A DNA stretch of 64,000 bases, from positions 1-64,000 of the forward strand of contig NW_023361317.1 of the NCBI RefSeq assembly GCF_001411555.2, written 5' to 3'. The stretch comes from Juglans regia. Lineage: Eukaryota; Streptophyta; Magnoliopsida; Fagales; Juglandaceae. The translations under genes and the position numbers were made by a program. Each line of letters starts with the position of its first letter. Position 1 is the first letter of the stretch. Shown piece by piece: positions 9,597-21,087 of the stretch. The notes below the pieces were generated by a model that did not search any database, was not told the origin of the DNA, and worked only from the letters and a program-made list of their open reading frames with translations.

Positions 9597-12155
9597 GTAA
9601 CACCCCACTTCCCAAAAAACATTTTAGAATTTTCAGGGAGCCAGTGTGCTACTACTAAACTTGAATTTAAAAGCTTTTCACTTTTTTTTTTTACAACGTG
9701 CCAGATATGAAAATCTCCTTAAATAAAACAAACTTTAACAAATACTGAAAATCTAAAATAGAGTCGGCGGAAGCACTTGTTAAAAAAAAAAATACGGAAG
9801 TCTCATGTACTTATCAGAATAATTTATTCAAAGCATAAACCATAAAAATAGTTATAGCATAATCTGTCTAGACCTCTGCCTCACCTTCCTGGGTCAAGTG
9901 CTGTCCTGCAGTTTCATTTTCATAAATATCATCACTTGAGGTGGTTTAAAAACATGAAAACAAACTAAAATAAGTCGAATACTCATACAGTAAGCATAAT
10001 AAACGTAAGGTTTCTTGAAGAAAAGTGCATATTCAAAAATAGATACATAAATAACATGAACATTAACATTAATTTATCTTTCACTTATCATAGGCCGTTA
10101 CCCACTGTTGACCCCCGTGAGTTAGGGTTAGAGAATCTAAGTAGATTCCGATTCCGCCCGTGGCCGCGGGTTGTGGAATCCATACATAAGGAAGACATAC
10201 TGGGTGCACGACCTAGCAATGTAATATGCCCATAACATAGGTACCGTTTTCATATCATAACATAGGCCGTTACATATTTATCATAATCATACTTGCATAC
10301 TTGTCATATCATAGATTTCAAAAGAAATCACATGCATACTTGTCATATCATATCATAGATTTCAAATGAAATCGCATTCTTTCATAAATGTCATAAATCA
10401 TGCATGGTTTTTCATAATTTATTTTAATGCATACCTCTCACCTAAAATCATGATTTGTCATAAATAACTTAATGCATAATACTTCACATAAAATCATGGA
10501 TTTTTCATAATTTTATCATGTCTTGGATACGTAAAAAGGGGCTTCTAATGAAGGGCATACATGCATCATATCTTTTATAAAAAGACAAGCAGTTTACCGT
10601 ACATACGAGTAAAGATATGACGATGCTACTTATCTTGTAGCTCTAATCCACTATTTTCGTTTCGTAGTCGGTGGTCGCCTATAAAAATAAACACAAAATT
10701 TTCATAAATTTCTAATTAAACCTATGACTTTATTTAAAACCTAAACTACTAAAATAGTCTATATTTCCTAAACCTAGATTCTTCCTTACACTAAAATATT
10801 TTCATCTTTTAATCCTAAATAGTCATGGGTATTTTTGGGAAAACATCATAATGGGCATGGGCAATTTTGGGAAAGTCTGAAAATAAAACACATAAAATAG
10901 GGAAGAAGGCAGGTTACGGGACGAGAATAAAAATAGTTTACGGAAGTGGAGGGTGGTGCGATGCTCACCGAGAGAGAGGCTGAGTGCGACGAAGGGTCAT
11001 GGTGGCTAGCCGAGTTTCTCGGTGGCTAGGAGTGGTCGGCATCGTGCTGGGCTTCTTCGGCAGTGGTGTGGCACAAGAGAGAGAATGAGTGAAAGAGAGT
11101 TTACGAGATGAATGAGAGGGAGACGGCTTGCTGTGGTGTCATTGGGCAGTGGAGGCTAGATCTCCGGCGTCGTCTGTTGCTGCCGACGGTGGCGTCGCGG
11201 CCAACTAGTGACAGAACGTGGCTCTCGGTTTGGGCAAGGATAATTCCTCTATTTCGGTGCAGTAAAATAGAGTATTGTCCATGTGGTTTCTCAACGGCTG
11301 GGCGACGGTGATAGAGGGTAGAGCTTTGGTTGCTGCGTGTGGGGAAAACTGGTGGTTCTACTAGCTGGGCTATGCAGTGGACAGAGGGAGGAGCTGAGAC
11401 GTGGTTTGCTTGGCTTCGGCAAGGTGGTGCAGCGGGGTAGCCATGCTGCAGAACTAAACGTGGGGCTGGGCAGTGCTAACGCACGGGTTTCCGTTGTGCA
11501 GGTGGTTTCTTGGGCTGCTATTTGGTGGCTGGTTACGTAGAATGAAGGTCGTCTTAATGTGGTTTGCAACGGTGTGCATTTGCATGTTATGAGGTGGTGG
11601 GCAGTTTAGGCGTACGTGGTCTCTCAATATTGTTAGGTAGAGGCTACGGTGCAATCTGGCTAGTGTTTGGATGTACTGAGTGTTCGGTAAGTTCGTCAAA
11701 GGTTATCTGCGTGCGTGAGTGTATCTTGACGTTGGCGGCAGGGCAATGGTTGTTTGGTGCAAAGCCATGGAGCTGCTGCGGCAACCCTAGCTCTAGGTTG
11801 AAAACATTTACGTCTATCATATATGAGTTCTATATATAGACCAAGGGAAACCCAGTGAATAAGAGGAAGAGACGTACGTGCATTGGAGTTTTATTAAGAA
11901 AAATCAATAGGTAGGAGTTTTATTATTCAAAGAAAAATAATAATGGTAATAGTGTTTGGACTCTAACACACACGTGCTTGGGGTAAAAAAATAAAAATAA
12001 AAGAATATCAACTAAAATAAAATAAAATAATAATAATGGAGCCTTAACTCTAGGTTTAAAAAAAAATCATCTGATAATTCACTTTAACTCATTTATTGAG
12101 CTTTAAAAAAAAATTATCTGTAATTTATCCCTAAAAATATAGGATTGGGTCATTA
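9597..12155 (-). mobile_element. Long LTR of a Tekay/Del-like Ty3/gypsy element
   Basis: On the plus strand it opens TGTAACACCCC and closes near GGGTCATTA, about 2.56 kb. On the minus strand a polypurine tract precedes it (12170-12157) and a primer site follows it (9590). Its 10.9-12.1 kb part resembles 36798-37597. All reading frames inside (for example around 11.1-11.8 kb) look like chance. Superfamily assignment rests on the long LTR with TGTAACACCCC termini and the neighbouring gag. Confidence 0.65.
11831..11838 (-). promoter_or_regulatory. TATA box candidate in the long LTR
   Basis: TATATATA, read on the minus strand as TCTATATATAGAAC, in the proximal part of the LTR. This is a position compatible with the U3/R promoter. 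Confidence 0.5.
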
Positions 12156-12156
12156 A

Positions 12157-12170
12157 AATCTCCCCTCTTT
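12157..12170 (-). promoter_or_regulatory. Polypurine tract of the Tekay/Del-like element
   Basis: On the minus strand it reads AAAGAGGGGAGATT, directly before the LTR. Beyond it, 12171-12600 is AT-rich sequence in which I see no coding similarity. Most of pol appears deleted, because gag lies only about 430 bp away. Confidence 0.55.
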
Positions 12171-12599
12171 ACAAAATTTCCATCATCGGAATTTGCTAGA
12201 CCTCAACAACCAATGTACTTATTCTCCACATTATTTCGTTGTCTTTTTTCTAAATCCTTGATCAATTTGTCGAGCCTATCATTCCCAGACTTTTAATCCT
12301 TCAAGATTTATTCTTAAATCTCACTTATTGATCTCCAAAATTGTAAACGTCGATAATGGGTTCGATTATAAGCCTAAAAATAATAATTCCGCAAAAAGTA
12401 TTTAAAACTCTCCACATGCAATAGTAACCTAACAAAAATATCATAACCTAAGGTTCTCCAAAGTTTAGGTCCTAACTCCTAGAATTCATGCAGAGATAGA
12501 ATCATGTTATCTATAGCACATGAAATATTTCCAATAGTCATCATGAATATCACAACCTACTTACCTAATATCCCAACAATAATCAATATTTCTAGTTGA

Positions 12600-12913
12600 G
12601 GAAATTAGTTACTTGTGTTCTCATTGACGGGCGCATCGATGTTACGCAACTGTGCCAAGGAGAAAACTCGAGTTGGTGCCATATTCTTCTGTCCATCTCT
12701 TGTAGCTTGAGTAGTAGCTATGTTCTTCCCAGGACAGTCTCGAAGATGATGTCCTTCCTTCCCACACTTGAAACATGCTCCGGTTCCCATCAAACATTTC
12801 CATGCATGCCTCTTACTACACTTCCCACACATGGGGAGCCAACCTGTCTAGCCCTGTCGTGGCTGTTGTCCATTATCGTGAAAAGGCCTCTTATCCCTAT
12901 GTGATGCTGGTTG
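12600..12913 (-). pseudogene. gag: Gag zinc-knuckle remnant, Tekay/Del-like element
   Basis: The minus-strand frame 12832-12605 carries two Cys clusters, CGKCSKRHAWKC and CFKCGKEGHHLRDCP (CCHC, C-x2-C-x4-H-x4-C). This is the arrangement at the Gag C-terminus of Del/Tekay chromoviruses. Upstream, NGQQPRQG-like sequence with a stop continues to about 12913, where satellite begins. The N-terminal gag domain is therefore missing, cut off by the satellite junction. Downstream, protease and pol are absent before the polypurine tract. It binds element RNA in an intact relative, but this is a dead fragment. Confidence 0.75.
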
Positions 12914-13270
12914 GAGTTGTTGCTCCGATTCACCTTGGGTTGGGGCATACTTATCCAAAGGCCAAGGTAGTACCATAGGATCCCGCAAGCAAAAAACTCC
13001 GACCTCTTATTTTTGCCAGTTTGCCCTCAATTGGTTTCCAACCAAGCAAGGGCAAAGTGGCACAAATAAGAGGTTGGAGTTTTTTCCTCACGAGCTAACT
13101 TTTGGATCTACCGTGACCTTAGGATATGTATGCCCCAACTTGGGCGATTCGGAGCAACTCATACTTTTACCACATTGTCTTTGCTTTGTAGGAAACCAAT
13201 TGAAGGCAAAGTGGCAAAAATAAGAGGTTGGAGTTTCCTGATCGCGGGCATCCTATGATTTTACCATGAC
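12914..13270. repeat. 153-154 bp satellite, short block with an orientation switch
   Basis: From 12914 to about 13040 the monomer is in reverse orientation (CCTTGGGTTGGGGCATAC). From about 13040 it is forward (CAAATAAGAGGTTGGAG...GTGACCTTAGG). The switch occurs inside the GGGCAAAGTGG arm that the monomer carries in both directions. The forward monomers here share private variants with those at 15.6-15.83 kb. Confidence 0.85.
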
Positions 13271-13978
13271 TGATATGAACCCGTGGGAAAGGAATCCCTT
13301 GAACCCACAGTCAATTTGAAAACTCTCCAAGAAAACCAAAATCAAGCCAATTGATGGAGAACCTAGACCTGATGAGAACTCGTTTCAAGAACCTAGTTAT
13401 ATTAAAATCTAGACCCGTTGAAAAACCCGTCTCAAGAACCCAGATTACAAAGGAGGAACGCCACAAAGGTTGTGATTTACCTTTGATAAGTTGAAAAGTT
13501 CAATTAAGAACAAGAGGAGTAAAACTCAACTCACAATGAATAAATTCATCAAATTTCATAAACTTCATAAACTTCTGAAAATGAGGCTACAAAGAGTATT
13601 TAAACCAAAACCTAATTGAAACCCTAGATAAAATAAAACCCCATCTTCCAAAAATACCCCTGAGTGAATAGTGCCGCAGCTACAGTACGGCGCTACAGTA
13701 ACCCTAACCCTAGTTCAATAAAACAATAACTTTCCCAACATGCCCTTACATAGGCATAAACCCAATTATTCTAAGCAAATAAAATAGGTCATTGAAATTA
13801 ATTAAATAAGTTGAAAGCCTTCAAGTGTCCAAAGCCTATAAGTCATGTTGTTGCCCTTTCCATAGCTTATGAAATGAATCAAAGCATAATCTTCATTGTT
13901 TAAGCCCTTGAGCTTGTATTTGGCCCATCTGGAACTTGCAACATATCTTTAAGACTAGGCCCACCTTGGTTCCCATCA
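13271..13978 (-). mobile_element. Solo CRM-like LTR inserted in satellite (TSD ATGAC)
   Basis: 708 bp, TGATATGAACC...GGTTCCCATCA on the plus strand. It is flanked by ATGAC at 13266-13270 and again at 13979-13983. Removing the LTR and one ATGAC restores a continuous satellite monomer, so this is a genuine insertion followed by LTR-LTR recombination. Confidence 0.95.
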
Positions 13979-16395
13979 ATGACCTTAGGGTAAATATGCC
14001 CTAAGCCGGGGAAAATCGGAGCAATTCTTATTTTTACCACTTTGCCCTTGCTTAGTTGGAAACCAATTGAGGGTAAACTGGCAAAAATAAGAGGTTGGAG
14101 TTTTTTGCTCGCGGGATCCTATGGTAGTACCATGACCTTTGGGTAAGTATGCCCCAACCCAAGGTGAATCGGAGCAACTTTTATTTTTTCCACTTTGCCC
14201 TTGCTTGGTTGGAAACCAATTGAGCGCATAGTGGCAAAAATAAGATGTTGGAGTTTCTTGCTTGCGGGCATCCAATGGTACAACCATGACCTTAGGGTAA
14301 GTATGCCCAACCCGGGGCGAATCGGAGCAACTCTAACTTTTACCACTTTGCCCTTGCTTAGTTGGAAACCAATTGAGGGCAAAGTGGCAAAAATAAGAGG
14401 TTGGAATTTTTTGTTCGCGGGCTACCTATCGTACTACCATGATCTTAGGGTATGTATGCGCCAACTCGGGCCGAATTGGAGCAACTCTAATTTTTACAAT
14501 TTGCCATTGCTTAGTTGGAAATAAACTGAGGGCAAAGTGGCAAAAATAAGAGGTTGTTGTTTCTTGCTCGCTCGCATCCTATGGTACCACCATGACCTTA
14601 GGTTAAGATGCCCCAACCCGGGCTGAATCGGAGTAACTCTTAATTTTACCACTTTGGCCTTACTTAGTTGGAAACCAATTGAGAGCAAAGTGGCAAAAAA
14701 ATGAGGTTGGAGTTTCTTGCTCGCAAGCATCCTATGGTAGAACCGTGACATTAAGGTAAGTATGACCCAACCCGGGGCGAATCGGAGCAACTCTTATTTT
14801 TACCAATTTGCCCATACTTTTTCGAAAATCAATTGAAGGCAAAGTGGCAAAAATATAAGGTTGGAGTTTCTTGCTCGCGGAAATCCAGTGGTACAACCTT
14901 GACCTTAGGGTAAGTATGCCCCAACCCGGGGCGAATCGGAGCACACTTTTTTTTACTACTTTCTCCTTGCTTAGTTGGAAACCAATTGCGAGCAAAGTTA
15001 CAAAAATAAGAGGTCGGAGTTTTTTGTTCGCGTACATCCTGTGGTACTACAATAACCTTAGGGTAAGTATGCCCCAACCCAGGGCGAATCGGAGCAACTC
15101 TAATTTTTACCATTTTGCCCACGCTTTGTACGACACCAATTCAGGGCAAAGTGGCAAAAATAAGAGGTTAGAGTTTTTTGCTTGCGGCCATCCTATGGTG
15201 CGGCCATGACCTTAGGGTAAGTTCGCCCCAACACGGGGTGAATCGTAGCAACACTTATTTTTTCGACTTTGCCCTTGCTTAGTTGGAAATCAATTAAGGG
15301 CAAAGTGGCAAAAATACGAGGTTAGAGTTTCTTGCCAGCAGGCATCCTATGGTACTACCATGACCTTAGGGTAAGTATGCCCAAACCTTGGTCGAATTGG
15401 AGCAACTCTTAATTTTACCACTTTGCCCTTGCATTGTTGGAAACCAATTGAGTGCAAAGTGGCAAAAATAAGATAATGGAGTTTCTTGCTTGCGGGCATC
15501 CTATGGGACTACCATGACCTTAGAGTAAGTATGCCCTAACCCGGGACGAAGCGGAGCAACTCTAATTTTTACCACTTTGTACTTTCTTAGTTGGAGACAA
15601 ATTGAGGGCAAACTGGCACAAATAAGAGGTTGGAGTCTTTCCTCGCGGGCTAACTTTTGGAACTACCGCGACTTTAGTGTATGTATGCCCCAACATGGGC
15701 GATTCGGAGCAACTCTTATTTTTACGACATTGCCCTTGCTTTTTAGGAAACCAATTGAAGGCAAAGTAGCAAAAATAAGAGGTTGGAGTCTCCTGCTTGC
15801 GGGCATCCTATGATTCTACCATGACCTTAGGATAAATATGCCCCAAGCCGGGGTGAATCAGAGCAACTCTTATTTTTACCACTTTGCACTTGCTTAGTTG
15901 GAAACCAATTGAGGGCAAAGTGGCAAAAATAAGAGGTCGGATTTTTTTGCTCGCAGGCATCCTATGGTACTACTTTGACCTTTGGGTAATTATGCCCCAA
16001 CCCAGGGCGAATCAGAGCAATTCTTATTTTTACCACTTTGCCCTTGCATAGTGGAAACCAATTGAGTGCAAAGTGGCAAAAATAAGATGATGGAGTTTCC
16101 TGCTCGCGGGGATCCTATGGTCCACCATGACCTTAGATTAAGTATGCCCCAACCCGGGGCGAATCGGAACAACTCTAATTTTTACCACTTTGCCCTTTCT
16201 TAGTTGGAAACCAATTGAGGGCAAAATGTCAAAAATAAGAGGTTGGAGGTTTTTGCTCGCCGGCTACCTATGGTACTTCCATGATCTTAGGGTTTGTATG
16301 CCCCAACCTGGGGTGAATTAGAGCAACTCTAATTTTTATTACTTTCCCCACGCTTTGTAGGAAACCAATACAGTGCAAAGTGGCAAAAATAACAA
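13979..16395 (+). repeat. 153-154 bp satellite array (about 15.7 monomers)
   Basis: The anchor GACCTTAGGGTAAG recurs at 13981, 14134, 14288, 14441, 14594, 14747, 14901, 15054, 15208, 15362, 15516, 15670, 15823, 15977, 16129 and 16283, with spacings of 152-154. Each monomer has an inverted repeat (CCACTTTGCCCT...AGGGCAAAGTGG). Monomer variants repeat at a distance of about 1,843 bp, indicating a 12-monomer higher-order unit. Frames inside are not genes. Confidence 0.95.
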
Positions 16396-19300
16396 TCCCA
16401 AACCATGCTTCAATCAGTTTTTTGCATTGCCCCTTGTAACGCTTGGACTGTTTTGCCCTTGGGTCCAACATTTTTATCGTTTATCCTCAAGAGTAATATG
16501 GTCCTTAAAAACCTTATGAGACCCTCCAAAACTCAATTTGAGACTTGGACGAAATTGGTTGCATCAACCAACTCAAAGAACCAAACTGGGTGCACTTTGG
16601 TCTAGTTTGTGTAGGAACCAATTGGATTGAGTTTGAACCAGCCTCCTTCTCTACCCAATCACCAAGAAGTCCCATGACCATCATGAAGGATTTTGACTCA
16701 TTTTTGCAGTCCAAAAAGATCCAAAACCGAATTGATTTTCTACCACCCCAAAACCACATTCATCCACCTATTTTCAAGAGTGGTTTGAGGGATCTTCTGT
16801 CATCCAAATGATGCCCCACGACCTAGAGTCATCTACAGGACCCTTGTAGCTACTGTGGTGAGGAAATGATGGTGGTTTAGGGCACTATTCGATTGTGCAC
16901 AAGTGACTTAAGCTCATACAAGCAAATCTGGAAATTTTCTAGATTTAAGCACCTGCCACTTCAACCAATCACCAAGCACCCAAGCCAACGTCCCTCACCC
17001 CTTGGCCACCAATACATACTTCCCTTCCCTTCTCATTTCACCCAAACCACAGTTCCAAGTATCATCTTGAGCCTTGAGAGCATTTCCCCCCTCTTAGAGT
17101 TCAAAAGTGTGCAAACCGAGTAAGTTTTGGTGAGTTCTTGTGTAAGGCAGTCTAGAGAGCTTGGAAGGCCACGAAATTTGTAAGTTTTCTCCCTTTTGAT
17201 CTTATCTAGCATGTAAAGCTTTGTTTCCAAGTGTTGGTACGACATTTGGTTGAGTTCTGAGAAGGTTATGATGCTTAATGCAAAACCGGATTAATTAAAG
17301 GAAGGTTTGAATGATTGAATGTTTTTAATTGGAAGTTTAGCTATGGCATGCCCTAAGCATGATTTGATATGATCTATCAATATCCTAACATGATTATGGA
17401 AGGTTAAATGTGTGATTAGAAGCATGTCATGAGAGGTTTTAAATCTATTTTGTTTTGATCATCAAGCATGAATCGGTTTTAAGCATATTGGTGATTAAGG
17501 ATTTCTTAACTTTGACTAACTGTTGGGATTAACTTGATTACTCAAGGAGTAGACTTCATAATGTCCCTAAAGATGTTAGTGATCATTAATGATTTAAGAA
17601 AATCTCACATACATGCATTTATATGGATCAATAGTTGAAAATACATATAGGTATCAACTAGGATGCATGCCATGGGTTGGGACTAATTCGAAAAGTTACA
17701 CTTTGAATCTTGGAAATCTAAGGGCATAGATGGTTTTAGAATGCCAAAAATATGAAGTCCATGAAATTTGGTTAAATTTGGAGTTCGTTTGCAATTAGTG
17801 AAAATTTAGGGCCTAAATTACAATTTTTGAAAGTCTAGGAGTATTTTTTTAATTATCCAATTTTTGAAGCCTTTGATTTCAAACCTATCCATAAGTCTAT
17901 TAATCCTAACTTAGTATATACACGATTTACGCAGCTACGACTAGGGCTGTACACCGATGGGTTCGGTGTCGGTTTCGGTGCAAAACCGAGACACCACCGA
18001 CGTCTGTTATGGGTAGGTTGAACCGGCCGAAACCGATGGTTTGGGGATAAAAAACCGATCATATCGGTCTCGACGTGCGTCGGCGCGGTCTTCGGTCCAC
18101 CGTCGGCGTTTTCTATGAAGGAGGAGGAACTGTCTCGCCGTCGCTGCCATGGAAGAAGAAGAGAGTTGCAGAGGGTAGGAGGAAGAAGATGACGCGGGGA
18201 AGAAGAAGAGGGGCCTGGGGGGGGGTTATTAATTCATCTTAAAACGGCGCCGTTTGGCTTTTAAGCCAAACGGTGCCGTTCTATTTTAATTTTTTTTTAA
18301 CTTTCAAGCTTTAAAACGGCGTCGTTTCACTTATAATAAGTGAAACGGCGTCGTTTTATATACATATATTAAAAATATATATAAATAGACCGGATCGGCC
18401 GGTTCAGCGGTTTTCCAGGGGTTCAAACCGACACCGAACCGCCGATATCGGTTTTCCTTCAATTTCTCTCGACCGCCGACCGGTTCTTTGCCGGTTCCGG
18501 CCGGTTCCGTGCTCCGGCGGTCGGTCTGATCGGTTCACGGTCGGTTCCGGCGGTTCCTGTACAGCCCTAGCTACGACGCTAATTTCGAATTTCTCCGGAA
18601 GTTGGCCTCTAACTTACACCTTGATAAATTTCTTATGAATTATTGATAAATGCTTCATTTATTCTTCAATTATCATTTTGAGTATAAATTATCATGTTAT
18701 ATGAAATATTGAGTGCATACTTACATAACATATTACATTTTCACCATTTTTGCATATTACATAAATGTCATTTTTACATGAAATTTACTACATATGTACA
18801 TGTCATGAAAATTATTTTTTGAAAAGCATAGCATGAAAATCTTTTTTATCACAACCCCAAAGGATGGGTAACCCCTGGGTTGACAAAGAACAGTCAATAG
18901 GCTTCGAATGGGTTCTTTTTAAAGAACGCCGGAGCGAAGTCAACATGTTATGACACCTAACACTGGTGGGTGTACACGTTATAATTTTTATGATGTTAAG
19001 TTATTTACCAATGCATTGAGAACAAGTCTATAGACAACGTAATTTCATATATACTACGGTCACCGGCAGGTACTCACAGTGCATGTGGGGAACTGTGACG
19101 TTAGCACACATTATGTTATTAATTAAGATAATTATCTAAGTCTATGATGATGAAAGTTTATGATGAAATTTTATGAAAAAGCTATGTCTTATCAAAATGA
19201 TGACGAAATTACTTATTGAGTAAAAAAGCTTGTGTCTCCAAATTAAAAAAAAAAAAAAAGATGTTGAGAATCTGGATGGGAGATATGCGTACTGATTTTC

Positions 19301-19838
19301 CACATCTCATGCATTGCATATCTATCCTTTTTTCATGATTGATTTATCTTTGTGTCAGTTTGTTGTTTAACTTACTGAGATTTCGAGTAAATCTCACCCT
19401 TCTATGGGTCCACTATCATTCCACTCGGAATGATAGAAGTAGTGTCAGGAATCGACCAGGACGAAATTGATGGAGCACTGGATTCGCATGATTGAGGAGG
19501 AGTTGGAGCTGGAGAGGAAGCTGGACTTAATTTTGATGTTCATAGCGCAAGTCCTTTAAGCTGGACTTAATTTTGATGTTCATAGACTTTGTATATAAGT
19601 CTATGCTACTTTAGAATTTCGAATATGATGATTATCTAATGAATTTAGGATGTTTTAGTTATTCTGGCATATTTTTCACCTTAACCTTTTATTTCCGCTG
19701 TGATTATTGCATATTGCTAGTTGCATACTAGGATGCATTGCATATTAACTGTCATGAACGGAGGTATGTAACCTTGTGTTGCATGCCTGACGCTCTAAGT
19801 CTCCGTTCCATCCTTAGCTGGGATTGGGGGCGTCACAG
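16396..19838 (+). mobile_element. 5'-truncated long LTR of a Tekay/Del-like element, carrying a hAT MITE
   Basis: Ends GGGGGCGTCACA directly before a primer site at 19842, so it is the 5' LTR of the element whose gag begins near 20.1 kb. The left end joins satellite in mid-LTR. Bases about 16402-17000 match 35862-36248, part of another LTR that does keep its start. A 26-bp direct duplication (GCTGGACTTAATTTTGATG...) lies at about 19520-19585. TATATAA near 19590 is a possible promoter element. Open frames here are not convincing genes. Confidence 0.65.
17942..18569. mobile_element. hAT-type MITE (8-bp TSD GCTACGAC)
   Basis: 628 bp with perfect 12-bp terminal inverted repeats TAGGGCTGTACA / TGTACAGCCCTA. 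It is flanked by GCTACGAC at 17934-17941 and 18570-18577. An 8-bp duplication and TAGGG termini are hallmarks of hAT elements. There is no transposase frame. Internally it is rich in CGGTTCGG-type repeats and holds two strong palindromic blocks at about 18238-18360 (AAAACGGCGCCGTTT and AAACGGCGTCGTTT stems). Confidence 0.9.
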
Positions 19839-19841
19839 CAG

Positions 19842-19853
19842 TGGTATCAAAGA
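19842..19853 (+). promoter_or_regulatory. Primer binding site of the Tekay/Del-like element
   Basis: TGGTATCAAAGA after LTR end GCGTCACAGCAG. It resembles the initiator Met tRNA complement TGGTATCAGAGC. Confidence 0.7.
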
Positions 19854-20149
19854 TGCTTGTCTCTGGGTAAACCCACATGTCCTTAGGAACATAATGCCAG
19901 AATATAGGTCTAAATCATTAGTCTTGCATAGGCTTGAATCCTGTAGTTAGAGCTCGGTCTGATATGCTTGTATCGCAGGAGTTGGAAGGATTAAGACGAG
20001 ATGACACGTGGTAGACGAGAGGAACCCTGATGGATCTAACATCCATAGAGATCAGGATTGTTGTTTCGATGGAGCACGTGAGTTGGCAGACGCAATTCGT
20101 CAAATGACAGAGACCATGAAGCAGCAGTAGGAAGTAATCCTAAGGCAGA

Positions 20150-21087
20150 ACTAACAATGCCCCACTGATTGAGAACCGAGGGCGTTCCTTTGCAAAGTTC
20201 CTAATACATAGATACCCCAATTTCATGGGAATTGAGGGACACATGAAAGCTAACAAATGGCTATTAGATCTCGACAGGACCTTCGAGATCAGCGGCTGTA
20301 CTGAGAAATAGAGTAGGTACAATACGCGGGGCACCTGCTGTAGGGTGAAGCTGGAATTTGGTGGGACACCAAGAGGCAACTTTTGATTAGAGAATTGGGA
20401 AATATCACCATTTTGACTTGGGAAAGGTTTAAGGAGGAATTTGACAATCATGTCTTTCCAGAGTCAATGAAGACCTAGAAGGCCCAGGAGTTTGCCACGT
20501 TGGTACAAGGCAATCTCACTGTTGAGCCCACACTTGATTGCTACTGAGAAAATGCAAGCCCAGAAGTTTCAAGCAGGGCTGAATCCCAGAATTCGCAGTT
20601 ATGTGGATGCGGAATACTTCCAAGAGTTGGTTCATGTGGCTGCAATAGCGGAGGCAGAACAGGGAAATGTGATAGATCAGATCAACCTTGAGAGAAAGAG
20701 GGCTTCTACCCTTCACTGCTGGCGGGAATAATGCTAAGAGAAGGATTATTCAAGGAGCTAACAAGGGAAAAGGCGTTATAATAGCTCCACCTGTCACCTG
20801 CAAGAAATGTGGAAAGAACCGCAGTGGTGAATGTCGTGTGGGCCTAGGAGTGTGCTACCGATGCGGATAGTCGGGGCATATGATTCGCGAATGCCCACAT
20901 AATGTTCAAGGAGGAAAGAACATTCCTAACAAACGACCCAATCAGAGGCCACCTGCTCAAGCCCGCGTTTACGCCATCACCCAGGGTGACATCAGCGAGG
21001 AAATCCCCGAGGACCAGGAAACCGACGTTGTCACTAGTATTTTCCTTCAATACCCCTTCTTTAGAAATTAGCTTTTTAAATAGCTGC
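20150..21087 (+). pseudogene. gag: Decayed gag of the Tekay/Del-like element
   Basis: The sequence is spread over several frames. The segments in order are MKANKWLLDLDRTFEISGCT, GNITILTWERFKEEFDNHVFPES, KAQEFATLVQGNLTVE, HLIATEKMQAQKFQAGLNPRIRS, FQELVHVAAIAEAEQGN, CKKCGKNRSGECRVGLGVCYRCG, a TAG, and SGHMIRECP. This is a Del/Tekay-type Gag with retrotrans_gag domain and CCHC knuckle. Several stops and frame changes interrupt it, and the knuckle itself carries a stop. Element D cuts it off at 21088. No pol follows. Confidence 0.8.

Noticed and set aside
11108..11839. Several 60-100 codon frames on both strands inside the long LTR, and similar ones at 36600-37312
   Set aside because: They overlap each other on both strands, lie inside an LTR, and are not conserved between the two related LTRs.
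13985..16172. Frames of 60-110 codons across the satellite
   Set aside because: Satellite monomers happen to lack stops in some phases, and the frames repeat with the monomer.
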